Assembly (NCBI RefSeq): GCF_964340395.1
Contig: NC_135549.1
Span: 27,336,095 to 27,400,094, forward strand
DNA length: 64,000 nucleotides
Source: Glandiceps talaboti
Taxonomy: Eukaryota; Hemichordata; Enteropneusta; Spengelidae
Reading direction: 5' to 3'
In this document: piece after piece, positions 32,149 through 46,354 of the stretch
Layout: every line of letters starts with the position of its first letter
Numbering within the stretch: position 1 is the first letter of the stretch
Program-made: the position numbers and the translations under genes
Notes under the pieces: generated by a model
What the model saw: the letters and a program-made list of their open reading frames with translations, nothing else
The model's database searches: none
What the model was told of the DNA's origin: nothing

Positions 32149-35100
32149 TTATTTTTACCATACCAATTTTTATTTAGTTATAAGACTTCTAAAAGGTATT
32201 TTAGAAACCAAATAACATAAAAAATTAAATAAATTAAATATGTAGGTCCTCAGCGTTACTTTGAGAGACAAACCACTAAATCTGTTATGAGTGATTGGCG
32301 GAAAGATAGCAGCTCACTGCGATTGCATGGCTGGTCTTGGTGAATCCGATACGAATACAGCTGCACTATTTAGGCAGTTGTGAAAATGAAGGACTCCCAG
32401 TCCCAGACTGTAAGGGGCGAGATCAAGTGTATTGTAGGATATTACACAATTCTACGAAGTAGATGTGATAAATATTATCGAAATAATAAATTCAAAAAAA
32501 TATGAGATCTCACTTGGAATCGGTCACTATTCTGATCTCGTGAAGAGACCCCGTAAGGAGTACGGTGCCCAGAGAATAGTTAACCGACAGAGAAATTAAT
32601 TATCAATTTAATGTGTCTATTAAAAATAATTACTGTATAAAAAGTACAGCAACGCCTAGTTTACTGCCACTGGTATGTTTCACTAGTTCAAAAGCGATCT
32701 TTAGACCATTTCAAATTTAACTTGATAGATTTTACTACTGTCGAGAAGCTGTAATACTAATAGTGACGGTACTGAAAACGGTAAAAATCCATGGCAATAA
32801 TTCCTCTCCATGCTAACTTCATATAATTCTTTTTTGATTTTTGGCCCAAAGGAATGAAAAATATTACAAATAAAATAAATTTCTGTCATGATAATAACAC
32901 TCTAGTCTATCTTACACAGGTTAGTCACAAAAATGACAGATTCTGAAGATTAGCTTTTAGTTACACATTTTGTGACTCGTGAGAGTCAAAGACACGAGTC
33001 CGACTCATTCTAGGTACTACATTAGAAATATGAGAAACGTCAATTTTGACTAAAACCACGCAATACTTGCAATTTACGATATCTTGAGACTTTCTTCATT
33101 TGTATAGGTACAAAATCTGTATTGAGGAAATCCTCTGCAGCACTGGATATTGTAAACCATTCGCCAAATACAGATCCGGTTACGGTTCTGTTGATCATCG
33201 ACCATGCATCTCACATCAAATTTCTATGTCGCATCGTCGTCAAAATCGCATGACTATTGGCTTGTTTTTCATTCTACGAAGAAATTGCTCACGTAACAGC
33301 CAGGTTTGTCTCATGAAAATCCAGGACAAAGCACAAAAGACGATTAATATTGCAGCCTGCAGCAGCACGCATGTCAGCACCGCAGAATGAAATGGGACGC
33401 TATCATAAAGGATGAAAAGTAGCAAGTTTTGATAATTTCGCGCCTCTTTTGTACTGGTCATTTCCTGGCGCATACCACAACTTGGAGGGGGTGGGTAATC
33501 ATCAAGCATAAGTGATCTTAGGTAACAGTTCTCACTCTATGAGAGATTTGGTTTAGTCGTCCTTGCATTGATGCTGTAATGTTATTACAAATAAACATTA
33601 AATGCAATTAAATCACGATTTTTGAAAAGTATTTTTTTTTGGTAAGCTACGCGCACCCCTACACCACTGCCATGCCATCCCATCGAGTGCGCACCACCCA
33701 TGTGATCTGCGAGGATAGCACCACCACCGACAATATTTTAGGGAACTTTTGTTTTCTATAAATTGTTTTGCGCTAAACTAGCAAGGGGTATATTCAGTGT
33801 CACAAAATGTAGGCCACGTATTTATCAGTTATTGGAGTATTTGATGAGGCTTTGATGTTCGAAAGTGATCTCAAATAGAAAATATGCATATAAAGTCGCC
33901 ACTACATCAGTATGTTTCTTGTGAGGACCATGGATATATAGTCCACTCAGGACAGTAGCCTGACCAAATTGCCGGGCGGGGGGGGGGGGGGGGACAGAAC
34001 TTTGTCTTGGTGCAATCATGCATTTAAAATTTAGAAAGGTGGCTAATTTGCATAAATTTGCCTACAATTTACATAATATCTATTTTAGCATACGCAATTA
34101 AATATCATATGTAAGGCCAGAAAAAATATAAATGCTGGTCAACGGGTAACCTAACCCATCACATTGGGCATTGGGTAGGTAGGTCGATTTTATTTTTTTA
34201 CAATGCTTGACAAGGATAAAACAAACCATATATAATGATAGCAAAATATTTCAGGTCGAGTTTAGATAGAACTTATTCAGTCATCTTGATACTTTTTCAT
34301 GCAATTTGTCTGCATAGCTACACTGAGGAAATGTACACAATTTACGGTTAAACAAATGTTGTAGCTCCTCTCACCCTCTCTTCTAAAAAATGTTGAGCCC
34401 ACCCAAATGAAACTAAAGCATTATTTTAGCCACCTCTTCTGTGACCTACACTAAAGTGGCGATATAAAATTATATGGTACAATGATACAATAATACTCCG
34501 AACGAGATTACTTAATACTGGATGTGGATTTCACATGCATATGGAGATGTCTCTAATTAACTCTAACCTATACGGGGGTACTTAGCCAGACACCTTCCAT
34601 CTTGTTTTGGGAGAAAGACAATTATCACCTTTATTGCTACTGATTGGAAGGAGGCAACTCCAAAGGTGAAAAAAATGTAAATAAGACAGTGTTGGGGAGG
34701 CCATTTAGAGGCATAACATATCAAACCATAGACATAATTTAAAGTCTTACAATGCTTGAATATGGTATAAAATACCAGAATTGAAACAATTATGCTATGC
34801 ATTACATATTATCTGGAAGTGTATTTTGTTGTGGCAAAGCTGAAAGATATTTTGCGTATGTGCACTTGGGAAATGACTTCTCCTGAAGTTTAATTTGGTT
34901 CCAAAAAATCCCGAATAAAGAGCAAAACAGTTCAAGACTTTCAGACATTTGATGGCCCAATGATTGCTCAGGCCACTACCATGGTCGTAAACTTTTGTTC
35001 AGTTCTCTTTAGTGCACATTGGATATGCAACAGCTTATAATTAATTTAATCTCAATTCATGTTTGTATGTGCATCATCAGAGCCAAGTAAACCACTGTAT

Positions 35101-37185
35101 AAGATATTATATAATTTGGAATAGACTCAAATGTATATTGTTACATGTACTATTCAGAAAATATAAAGAAATATCCTTTATTTTGAAACAAATGCGAAGC
35201 CTGCATGAGGATATATTGCCCATCACCAGAAAACAATATATGGGTAGGTTGAACACCTTTTTCATTTTTTCTGGCCTAATGTCGCATCTTTCAAAGTAGT
35301 TGGCGAAAAGATGTCACATTCAAAGTAAAAAAAATGAATGATGCTTTCTCAAATAAGTAACAACAAAATAATAATTTTCTTTAATTACCCAACTCCCAAA
35401 ACTTTTATGGCCTCGTTTATGTCGGAACCCAAGGTGAGCTCAGTGAATTCTCCTTGTCATTATCATTATAATGGAAATTGAAGTTGGGATTTTGATGTCG
35501 ATGAAGGTACAGCTCTGTTTACAAATTCAGGGCCATTCTTTCCATAGCAAATTGTCGCTTCAAAATGAATTGCGTAATAACGCTAGTGTCAATGTGCAAT
35601 GAGATAATTATATCAAACAACATTCTAACCAAAGACAACGTCGAACGCAATTATTGAAAGTGGATTTTCAAAGAGTGGATCTTAAACTGCGTCCCTAGTT
35701 TAATACTTTTTAGGGCCACCAAATATTCCAAAAAGAGTTCTGAGATCGAGCGCATCTTCGGAGTCACTGCAGGCAGCATAGCAGGCGACCTCACGTTGAA
35801 CGACTTTTTCCGTCTTATTTTTTTTTTGAGTTTCACTCGCTGACATTATAATTGCGACTTGCTATCTTCAAATGAATGAGACTTTCAAGACAACTGTTAC
35901 TCGCGGAAAATGCACATTGCATGTGCGCACTTCTTTTGTAGTTTCCCGCACAAGGATTTTTTAATTTGCTGCAAAAAGTTACAATTTTTAACTGGACACA
36001 TTTTTATTCAAAGTTAAGCCAGCGTACAATAGAGATATAAGATACATATTAGCGAGGAGTCAGTGTACAGTCACTTTTGACTTTAGTGAACCATCAATTT
36101 AAATCGCGCATGCTAGGAATCGTCACGTAAATAACGATTTTAATAACATCGCTATGTATTCTTTTTTCCAAAATCACAGGGGGGCAGCTGCCCCCCCCCC
36201 CCCCCGCAGGCTACGGCACTGCCACTAGAGTCTAGTCCATGATATCCTGACTTTAATAAATGATAGCATGTTTCTGGTAATGAGCATGGATATAGTCCAC
36301 TAGGCACTAATCTAGTCCATGATCCTGACTAATAAATAAAATGATAAATACATAAAAAAAAAGATGACTACGTGTTTAGCCTCAGACCACTATTGTCAAC
36401 TATAGTGGTGTGTGACATAGCAAACCTATGCACTCAGCCTCGTTCCCAACAGCAAAACAAAGATTACTACTAGGACTGCAGTGATATGTCAACTGTATTT
36501 GTCATTGGCAAATATCAGAAGAAGGATGTTGATCGATTAAGCGAATATTTGCATTTAAGTTCTAACAATACCGTCAGCAAGATTCAGTTCTTTGCTAACT
36601 ACAAAGCATATATGCCTTACAAGCTAACGACAAACGATTTCTCGTTATTCCTGGCTATTCACATCATACGAGTTCGTGTAAAGGGGATATTTTCTCATCA
36701 CGTGTAATCATTAGCCGTTGCAATGTACCAATTAAGAAAAAATGAAAGCAAATAAAAAATACCAACAGAATTTCCAAATTGTTTCGACTTCGATTCCATA
36801 CTGTTTTTTGCACCGGAACGCAGTGATGTTTGCGCAGGTTGAGGTATGGTGATGAGAAAGAGCTTATTAATTTCAATGATTTGCAAGCTAGGCGTGACAC
36901 CATTATAAACAGAGACAAATCGTTTATGTCTTCATCATAAACAAGAAACCCATTTGCTTCAATGATTGTTATTTAATTGTAATGATGTATGTAGCTAGTA
37001 GCATGAAGGTTGAGGTGTCCTGATTTGTATGGAGACGACATCGACATGTCGAAGGAAAATACACTAACAGCAAACCGTTTGCGAAATAGGAACAATCTCA
37101 GTGCGCTCATAATACACTAGTAAAGTTTCGCATCCCCTTTCCCGCGCAGACTCATTTACCAGAATCACGGGACAAGAATGTGTTC
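32149..37185. other. Long gene-free stretch
   Basis: No convincing exon. A C-run/G-run pair occurs at 33977-33992 and 36190-36204. 34140-34260 has a GGGTAGGTAGGTCG block like the MITE at 58.1 kb and may be a decayed copy. Open frames near 33100-33510 and 36486-36707 show no recognisable motif. Confidence 0.5.
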
Positions 37186-37189
37186 AAAT

Positions 37190-37202
37190 GTTGTTGTTGT
37201 TA

Positions 37203-37258
<56 letters not shown>

Positions 37259-37283
37259 GTTGTCGTCGTCGTCGTCGTCGTCG

Positions 37284-37323
<40 letters not shown>
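37190..37323. repeat. Compound trinucleotide microsatellite
   Basis: TTG, then about 20 TTA, about 7 TCG and about 17 TTG triplets in succession. Confidence 0.95.
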
Positions 37324-38414
37324 AAATTTACTTGTTTCTTGGATACGTATGCATCACGTACACGGCGAAGTTTAAGTTCAGATTGTCAGAGTACATCCTC
37401 GTGTACATACATACAGAAGTATGACAGCAATCGTAAACTTTGATTGTGTTGTATCCGATCGAGATGGTGTTAACCATTCAATTACCGGCACGACCTCGTG
37501 ATCAAATAATCTATTGCTGTATGTAGTATCCCTAGGCGCTAAGTATTACCAGGATTCCAAAGAGATGAGTTTTACCATGACGTTTTAACCCAGTCCTTTG
37601 TTGGTTGTAATTCAGGTGGTAGGCAATCATAAATATTCCTCCTTTATAAAAGACACCGTCGTTTGTGTGCGTATTAAGCGGTATGTGAGCTTACCGTTAT
37701 AATAACAAAAGGCATATATACACCGATGAAACAAGAAAATGCTATGCTGTATTGCCATTGGTTTCCATGATGTAATGATTGAGCCACTTACCAAAAGAGG
37801 TGACGGGCGAGGGGAGTAGCGTTGATTCTGCTTGCTTCTCGTCACGCTCTCATGTTTTTTTTAATGATTTCCGTACGTGACATTTCATATAATCTAACAG
37901 AAAAGGGCTAGGTGTTTATTTGGACATCATCTACTTGGCACGGTTCAATTTAGCGGGCCTAGCTGCGATGATAGAAAGGGAATTTGAGACCTTCCGATAC
38001 ACTCACAAATGAGAAGGATGATGTCGGACAAAAACACCATTGTGTATGAACTTTCACACAATATAAAAGTTTGTATTAAAGTTTTTGTTGGCGATAAATA
38101 AGACATTGATCGCCCCCTTTGCATTGTGTTTATCGGATTCTTTCGCTACCTGTTGTGTTGTCCCAGGACGACTACCCTACTACCTGGACGGATATTCTGC
38201 AGTGCACAGTGTCGCATTGCTCATTTCCCTAAGCCCGCTTTGTTGTAGTAACCATGCATTGTTATGCAAATGAGGAGCTCCGCTGGACCGCTATGCTATG
38301 CATTATATTCTGACAGTTAGTTACCCCGTCCACATCGTGCAGTTGTTGGTGATTCAGCTGTAACATTGGTTTCAACCTGAGCGCAACAGGCCATAACGCT
38401 TGTTAACTAGCACA
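37324..38414. promoter_or_regulatory. Upstream region of the 38.4-kb gene
   Basis: No coding pattern. A TATA-like AATATAAAAG lies near 38060 and a TATGCATTATATTCTG block near 38296-38312. Either could be core-promoter sequence, but the transcription start is unknown. Confidence 0.3.
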
Positions 38415-40356
38415 ATGCCTGCCAGTTACGATCTCCTGAAGCCAACTTTTCCGAGAAAGTCGGAGTAAGTACTGTGTGATTCTTGCCACTCGATATGTAT
38501 GTCTCCGTTGCTGTCTGTCATGTTAATTAAACACAGTTTATAATATGGCTTCCATGATGCGTGCTCCATACAACTAAACACATGCCCATTTAATTTTTAT
38601 TTCAGAATGACTTGGTGGTCTCGGCATGAACCAGTCAAGCTTCCACAGGCAAACACGGACCACTGGAGCAAAATGAAAATTAAGGTAGTTTTATTAAGTT
38701 CAATATCCCTTTCCTAACAATATCGAAGACACCAAGTGCCGATGCCAACAATGGTTGTCAAGACGTGTGCTCTGAATAAATCATTACGTGTGAAGTACAT
38801 CCAGAGCTATTCATTTATTACGACATTTTTTTGGTCCAATATACATACCACAAACATGATCACCTTTCAGTGTGCGAGCTGCGTTTCTCGTGTTGACGTT
38901 CTCAATGGAAATTAGGAAATTTGAGAAGTTCTGTGTAGTGACTTCAAAAAGTTGACGACAGTATGTCAATATGGAACCCGCGACAATTACATGTGCATGT
39001 ATATAGGGACATGGAATCAACAGGTGGTTGATGTGTTGTCTGTGTTATATCCATGCTGACTGTATTCCTAGCTACTCTGTGTTGCTTTTGAAAGATAATT
39101 TAAGAAACAGAAAGTAAAGAGTGTCCCAAAAATTTAAAGCTAAACGAAGTAATGTTATATTGTATATCTATATCACCACTGCGCATGTAAACAACCCATC
39201 TAAGCTTTAAGCTCCATGTCCGCAACTGTAATCACATGTGGTTGGTGAGATGTAAGAAATTGTTGAAGCTAGATAAACAAATGTTTTTGTCCTCAACAGC
39301 AAATAGACTAGCATACTGCCACGGTGTGTGATGGCCAAATATTTAGGATGACTGGGTTGTTTAGTAATCCTTAAATTCAATATGAAGGACACACACCTTC
39401 GTCTGTAGTTGTCATTAACACCTTGTTCACGAAACACGACTCTCGATTTAGTGTACAGCCAGCCATATAATGCAGATTTCTATACTAGAAGTGTCATTAC
39501 TCACTGGTCATCAATTATTTAATTTTAATAACTTCTTTATGGTAAATGGGCAATTCTAATTATCTATATGGCCACATTATGATAAAGTTGATTCAAACAC
39601 AGTAACCATACAACTACATATAGGACTATCTGAAAACCTGAACCCGGAACTTAAAAGGTCAACAGTCAATTTGGCGCTAAATTGTCAATATCATAAATTA
39701 TATCTCGTCCACTTTATCATGAGATTTTAGTAATTTCTTGTTTGAATCACTAAAAATGATGTATACGTTGACCTATATAACATTTTTATTGTCTCCTATC
39801 TTGGTTGATTTGTTCGCCATTCGGTTTACTGAGTTTATCATTCGCCAAAAACTGCAGCCGACAACGTACCTCACTACGTCTGATTGATTGACAATGCTTT
39901 CTTGTTTTTCACAGTGTACCACGTTTAATGTTAACTTAGACAACGGAAATTCACTGCGTAATCCATACAATGGTAAGTACGGTACTACAACTTCGAGCAT
40001 TCTTCTATTTCTCATTGTTCGCCATTTTCTTTGTGTGTCCTATTTTAGAACATTCTATGTATGTGCAATTAAATCACAGTGCGTTTGTGGTAGTACATGT
40101 ATATTGCACGCTGCTGATTTCATCGGTATATAGACAACTAAAATATGTCACTCTATGTACTAAGGTTTGTTTGAAATGTTTGGGTTTAATGGTTAAACAC
40201 TCCAGTTTGTCCTTCAGTCGTTTGAACGTCAACATAATGAAAGGTTGGGTTTATGTTTATCAAAAAAACATTACCCCCAAAATGTATTCCGTAATGGACT
40301 CTGTCCTATAAGCCTGAGTGTCAAAATGCTGAGACAGACAGACAGACAGACAGACA

Positions 40357-40440
<84 letters not shown>

Positions 40441-43400
40441 GGGAAGACAGAGACACAGTCAGAAATACGGACTAGTCACAGAGAGACAGTGAGTGAGTGA
40501 GTGAGTGAGTGAGTGAGTGAGTGAGTGAGTGAGTGAGTAGGTGAGTGAGTGAGTGAGTGAGTGAGTGGGTGACAAAGGGGGTTTATCATATCAAATACAC
40601 AGCTTGGGCAACTGACTAGAAAGGAAATAGGAACAAATGCTGAAACAACTAAATATTCGCAGGTTTGGACTGCGTGTAACATAAGGCACAAGATGATCAA
40701 AGAAACAAAACTGCTTAAAACATAACAAAAATGAGTGTTATTCACCCCAGTTTGCAGATAAAATTTAGACTCTCACGACCTGGCTACTAATCGACCTTGT
40801 GGCGGCACATTGCAGTGCAAACAGTCTATGAGATCGATATAGTTACTTAGGTCGTAGTTACTGATAAGAGCCATCATTATTACTGTTTGTTCAACATACT
40901 CGACCCTTGGCACGTGAGTAATATCGTGGTTGGAATCGTGACAACACAATGTATCAAGAGTTAGTAGTCAGATTAGATAGGTATTGTACCAGTAATAATG
41001 ACTATGTCATGACTCATGTATGTAGTATATGAAAACTAAAAACATAAACTAGCCATTGTCACACAAGTGTGGTATAAAATGAAATGATTTTCAAGGAAAA
41101 ATGTCATCGTGTGATTAATCACATTGTTTGTATATATCGTTGCCATAAACATGTAAACGTTTAAAATGACAGTGCAGTTTGAAACTAAGGTCACACTTTT
41201 GGACTAAATACGAAATAAGTAACATACACTAACATTTATTAAGCAAGAAATCTGAACCAGACACACAATGTGACATGGATGGTTGATGATACTGGATACT
41301 TGGTAACTCAGACTGGGGCGATTTCAAAATTCATTTTGTCAACAAACAAATTATTTGTGTCAAAATTGACACGTTATTTAGATTTCAATGTCGTAAGAAT
41401 ATTTGAAAAAAAACCCACCATCGAAACTCAAAAGGTTACGTAGCCTGTATCCATGCCGTGTATGTATGTATGTATGTATGTATGTAATGTATGTATGTAT
41501 GTATGTATGTATGTATGTATGTATGTATGTATGTATGTGTGTGTGCGTATGTATGTATGTATGTATGTATGTATGTATGTATGTATGTATGTATGTATGC
41601 GTGCGTGCGTGCGTGTATGTATGCGTGTGTGTACCTTGTACACGTATATATACAGTGTATGTGTATGTCTGTCTGTCTGTGTCTGTATATGTGTGTGTGT
41701 GTGTTTAGGTATGGCTTCATGCTTATGTATATGCCCTTGATCACAGTTTGTGTATATTGACATGTAAATGAGCGTCTCTCCGTCTTGATGATGTTTGGGT
41801 TTTAGTAGAGTTAATACAAGTAGGTAATCAATAAAAAGTAATAAGCTAAAGCTTTGCATAGCAGAACGAAACAGGTACATGCATTTTAATCAACTGGTCC
41901 ATTTGTACCATGAAACTATGACGTCATCAGTTATTCACTGCTATTGAGTTACGACCATGACTAATACCGTACCGTCTTTTGTTTATTTATTTATTTATTC
42001 ATTTTTCCTGTTAGTTGATTTATTCATATCAATAAATAATACAGTAGCCAATAAAACCCGACTATTCATTGTTGTCAAGGTACTTTGGTGTTCCCTCGTA
42101 GGTATGTTTAGGGTGTAGACCAAGCCAAGGTCTGACTTTGTGATGAGAAACAAAACCAACGATAAATTAGAGATGACCCCCCCCCCCCGTTATTTATGGG
42201 TAGTAAACGTGGGTAGTTACTATAACAGCAAATACAAACTTTGACGATTAGAATCGAGTACATTTTTTTAAAAACCTTGTGTATAATGTATTTAAAAGTC
42301 CGATGTATGGAATTAATCTGAAAATACAGTAAAAACAGAGTTTAGGTTAAACAAACTTATTGGTTTTGTTTAGAATAAATAGAGATCCCATGTTATTGTG
42401 GATATCAGCGGACAGACACATTGGTGGTCAAGGTGACCCAAGTGACATCAGATCAAACAACATATCACAGTGACTTGTAATAATCATTCTCATTTATTTC
42501 AAGTATGAAGTATGAACTGCTGATCATGTTTAAAACCTCGACGGTCCTGAAATTGTTCTTCATATTTTACTTTTTGATCGAAAAACAAAGATCTAGATAA
42601 CCTTAGCTTTCGAAGTTTATGACCACTCTCTCTTTCCAGGCCATACTGGGCCCAAATACTCTGCCTGCCACAATATTAAGTTCCCAACTTCAAAATTCAG
42701 ACAGGTTATATTTTACGAAGTCGTCTTTTCATGTGTATATCCTGTAAAATATAAGATATACTATTCATAATACTTATTTCGTTTACAAATAATAACATTA
42801 AATTATACGCGACTTTAAACAAGATAACGCTAAATTACGTTTCATCAAAACGCTTTGAAATTCCTTGTCAAGAATACAGTTTCAAATCTTTTATGAGATA
42901 CGAGAACTTTTAACACAAATATTCGTCAGCACTCCTTCTCCTCTCCTCGTGTTTGCTGGGTATTTTGTGTTGAAAATACAAATCAGTTTCCAAATGATGT
43001 ATTGTCTTCAATGTATTCTGGTATCGTGTACGAAGTGCTCGACTCTTATTCCTAAACCCGGCTCATTAAAATACTTTTCCAGCAAAGGAAATATTTCTTG
43101 AAGTTTCTGTCTCTGAAATGGAGTTTGTTTGTTTGTTTGTTTGTTTGTTTGTTTGTTTGTTTGTTTGTTGAATATGGGAACATTTCCCGATGATGAAAAA
43201 AAACACAAAAAATTCATGGGTAGAACTAAGGTCAATCCTTCCGACATTACTTGTCGGTTTTCTGCACATAGGCTGCTAATGTTTAATGCCTCCATGACAA
43301 TCAACGAACACAAGAAACATTTCAAGTTCTACAAACGGGAAGAATGTACATAAAAACGACAACCAATTCTAAATTCGGGTTACGAGACCGTCAAAGATAC

Positions 43401-44113
43401 ATAGTATAATAACAACCCCCACAAATAACTTGGAGATTAGGTCATCTTCAAGAACTAGTAAATATCTGAAAAATTTACGTGGCCGCAAGTTAATACAACT
43501 AATGTGTATTTAAATTGTCTGTCTGACCTTTATGACACCAAACTACATTTTAATACGGACACTTTGTTATTTATCACCAATTTGAAACAATAGGCTTATT
43601 GTGAGTACACGATGTCCGCAAAATAACCTTCGTGTCGACAAACAATAAATGCGATAAACATTACCGATTTGAAGTGTTTTTAAATTTAAATGAGCTGTAA
43701 CCATGGTCACAGCGTACTAGTTACATAACTAGAAACCTTTAATAATGGAATGGCTTCAGTCTATCAACGTCGCAATAATAGTAATAGCTTCCACACTTTA
43801 TCATTCTAATTTTACCCTGTAGACACGAACACTGTTATTATGTGTTTACATTAAGCTTACCCGTTAGTCTGGTGAATAAGATATAGCAAACCGTAGCTTC
43901 TACACGAAAAAAAAAAGGATTAAAAATATGACCTTCAAAATTAGATTTATCATTTCGAAAAGCATTTGTGCCGTGAACTTGGTGTTAGCCTCCTTTACCT
44001 TCGTACATATTACCATGACATTTATATGGTGTGATATTCCTCGTCTGTTGGACCATATTTTCATACACGACTAAGTTCTCTATATTCATGACAGACAGAC
44101 AGACAGATGATAA

Positions 44114-44191
<78 letters not shown>

Positions 44192-45811
44192 TGGCAGACA
44201 GACATATAATAAATAGAGAGACACAGACAGACACAGACATAAACAGATAGGTAGATAGACACACAAACATAAAGATAGACACAGAGACAGACAGACATAT
44301 ATCTCACACAGATAGCTCATTCCATATGGATTTGAAATTCAAGCTATCTTCGTGTTTTATAACCCTATAACGATACACAGGTAGCTGAGTTTCAACACAG
44401 TCCCTCTATCGTGATAAAAGGGACTGTGGCACATTGTATACGTATTTTAACTACTCTTCATTGATTTGGTTCGACAGCAATTGCCAACAGATACGACAGG
44501 AAGACGAACACCTACACCACCCAAACTAGGGCGAAGTCAGCCCCTCCAGCAATAGCAACGTTCAGGTACAATGGAGACGGTACAGTGAGTCAATACACGG
44601 ATAGAGTCTTCGATGAACAAGTTACACACGGTTTAAATGGACAATTACCAGGTTACTATGCGTTGAGAAGACCTAAGGCAAGGCCAAGCACTGCAGTCGT
44701 CACCACAACATACAACGACAGGGCAAAACAAGGTTTTAAATACTGGCCAATGGATAGACCAAAACCAACCAAATGTAAGTTCCCGCCAAAACTACTAAAA
44801 AACGTCATTTAAAGTGGCACAAGCTGAGTTTATAACTTTTTGGCGCTAGTGAAAATATTTACAATTTAGCAATATTCCAGTAATGTTGACATGTATGTAT
44901 ACCTTCTGTGGTACTGAAATCTTATTTTGTGGTCTTGACAGTTTGAGAAAGTTGGACAAAAACCGTGTGTGGGATATATTAGTTTTATGCCATACTATGT
45001 ACCAATACACGATTTACATTTAGTTTTTAACAGATTAGAGAGGAAATGAGAAAAAAAAATCATGTCAGCCCAATTCGAGTGTGTGATTCTGTCGTTGTTA
45101 GCACATTTGATAACAAAATCACGGTTTCTTCAACATTTTAGTATACGTATCATAAATGACGTCATCGATTCGTTTATGTATTATACTGAATACAGATTTC
45201 AGTTATTTTCAGTTATTCTGCCAATGACACAAGTGCGTTTTTTAAACAGTAACCAGAATAAAACGGGAGCTGGTATCTTTTATTTTAATCTGTGGGGGGG
45301 GGGGGGGGATACGAAAACTGGTATACATTGTACTAACTCAGCTTGTGCCTATTGAGGTTAAAGTGGTGTATGTAGTATACAGTACACTACACAGTTTTCA
45401 ATTTTAGAGAATAACGTCTCTATAAAAGCGACTACCCAATTCTCGATTTTCGCTATGTTTTGTAGTAACTCAACTTTCACGAAAGGCCATGTTTTCCTTC
45501 ATGGTACATTCTTTTGACTGACTGGTCGACACACAAACACACACATGCACGCACAAACGCACGTAGACAGATAGACAAACTAGGGCACATTTATTCGATC
45601 AGTCGTGTCACCATGACAACCAGACAGACAGACAGACAGACTGGGACTGTATGACTTAAATATTGATTTAATCAAACACGACTTCAAAGTTATTCAACTC
45701 GAACGCCAAACAAATGAAAGCATAGTAAAACTGTTGCCAAAGCTATATACTTACAAATGCGACTAATTGATTTATTTTGAGTATTGAAACACTGAGAGGT
45801 CATCTGTTGAT

Positions 45812-45843
<32 letters not shown>

Positions 45844-46354
45844 TGACTGATTGGTAAATTGACGACGCATTGATTGACAGTGAAAGATATAAATTGTTTG
45901 GTTAACTGCCATTGTGCACAGAAACACAAACGAACAAACAGACAGACAGTTTGATGGATGGTTAGTTTGACCGACTGAATGAGGCTGATTGGTTATACAG
46001 CCTTTAACAAGTTATTCTTAAGTTTTAATTTTTAGGAGCATTTTGCTGTGTGTCATCTCTATTACTGTGTGTATCTCAACATGAAACCTTGTGATTTCAG
46101 GCTCACTGTTCTTGATAGTTCATTTAATAGCTTTGACTCGCTTTGGGAAAAAAAGCCCCGCAGTATTCTAAATGATAATGTCATTGACCACCATTGTTTG
46201 TGACAAAGTCAGTACTGTGATTTTATCACACAACTACTTATCTCCATCGTCAAATTGATAATAAAAAAATCTATCTAATCTCTTCACAGATGGTCGTTAT
46301 GGAATTGGAGCTGCCTGTACTGTGCTAGGACTTGGAAGTGCTTGTCGGACCTAA
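38415..46354 (+). CDS. Five-exon gene for a 182-residue basic protein of unknown function
   Basis: Exons are 38415-38464, 38606-38684, 39915-39972, 44478-44774 and 46290-46354. All introns are GT-AG (gtaagt at three donors), and the phases (2, 0, 1, 1) join without a stop to TAA at 46352. The protein begins MPASYDLLKPTFPRKSEMTW. It continues with NTDHWSKMKIK, ANRYDRKTNTYTTQTRAKSA, DGTVSQYTDRVFDEQV, GYYALRRPKARPSTAV and FKYWPMDRPKPTKYG, and ends GIGAACTVLGLGSACRT. It is rich in Arg, Thr, Tyr and Pro, with no signal peptide, membrane segment or catalytic motif. Small proteins of this make-up are common among ciliary microtubule inner proteins, but I cannot match it to a named one. The introns hold the 40.3-, 41.5- and 44.1-kb microsatellites. 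Confidence 0.8.
40332..40570. repeat. (GACA/GGCA)n and (GTGA)n microsatellites
   Basis: 40332-40442 is tetranucleotide GACA with a central GGCA block. 40487-40570 is GTGA. Both are in intron 3 of the 182-residue gene. Confidence 0.95.
41459..41705. repeat. (GTAT)n microsatellite with GT/CTGT tails
   Basis: GTAT tetranucleotides with small interruptions, then GCGT, TGTC and GT runs. It lies in an intron. Confidence 0.95.
42178..42190. repeat. Poly-C run
   Basis: About 11 C in a row within intron 3. Confidence 0.9.
43118..43169. repeat. (GTTT)n microsatellite
   Basis: About 12 GTTT units in intron 3. Confidence 0.95.
44089..44300. repeat. (GACA)n microsatellite
   Basis: Perfect over 44119-44190, with imperfect ACAGACAG and ATAGA continuation. 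It ends about 180 bp before exon 4. Confidence 0.95.

Noticed and set aside
33240-33509. Minus-strand ORF with a hydrophobic segment, possible membrane protein
   Set aside because: No splice context, motif or repeat match; could be chance.
36486-36707. 73-codon plus-strand ORF
   Set aside because: No recognisable motif and no exon partners.
37178-37443. ORFs of poly-Ile/Val and poly-Cys/Tyr/Arg
   Set aside because: Translations of the trinucleotide microsatellite.
40332-40570. Regular spaced repeats resembling a CRISPR array
   Set aside because: Uninterrupted tetranucleotide microsatellite in an animal genome; no spacers.
41403-41880. ORFs of about 90-150 codons on both strands with MYVC or HTYI repeats
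   Set aside because: Translations of the GTAT microsatellite.
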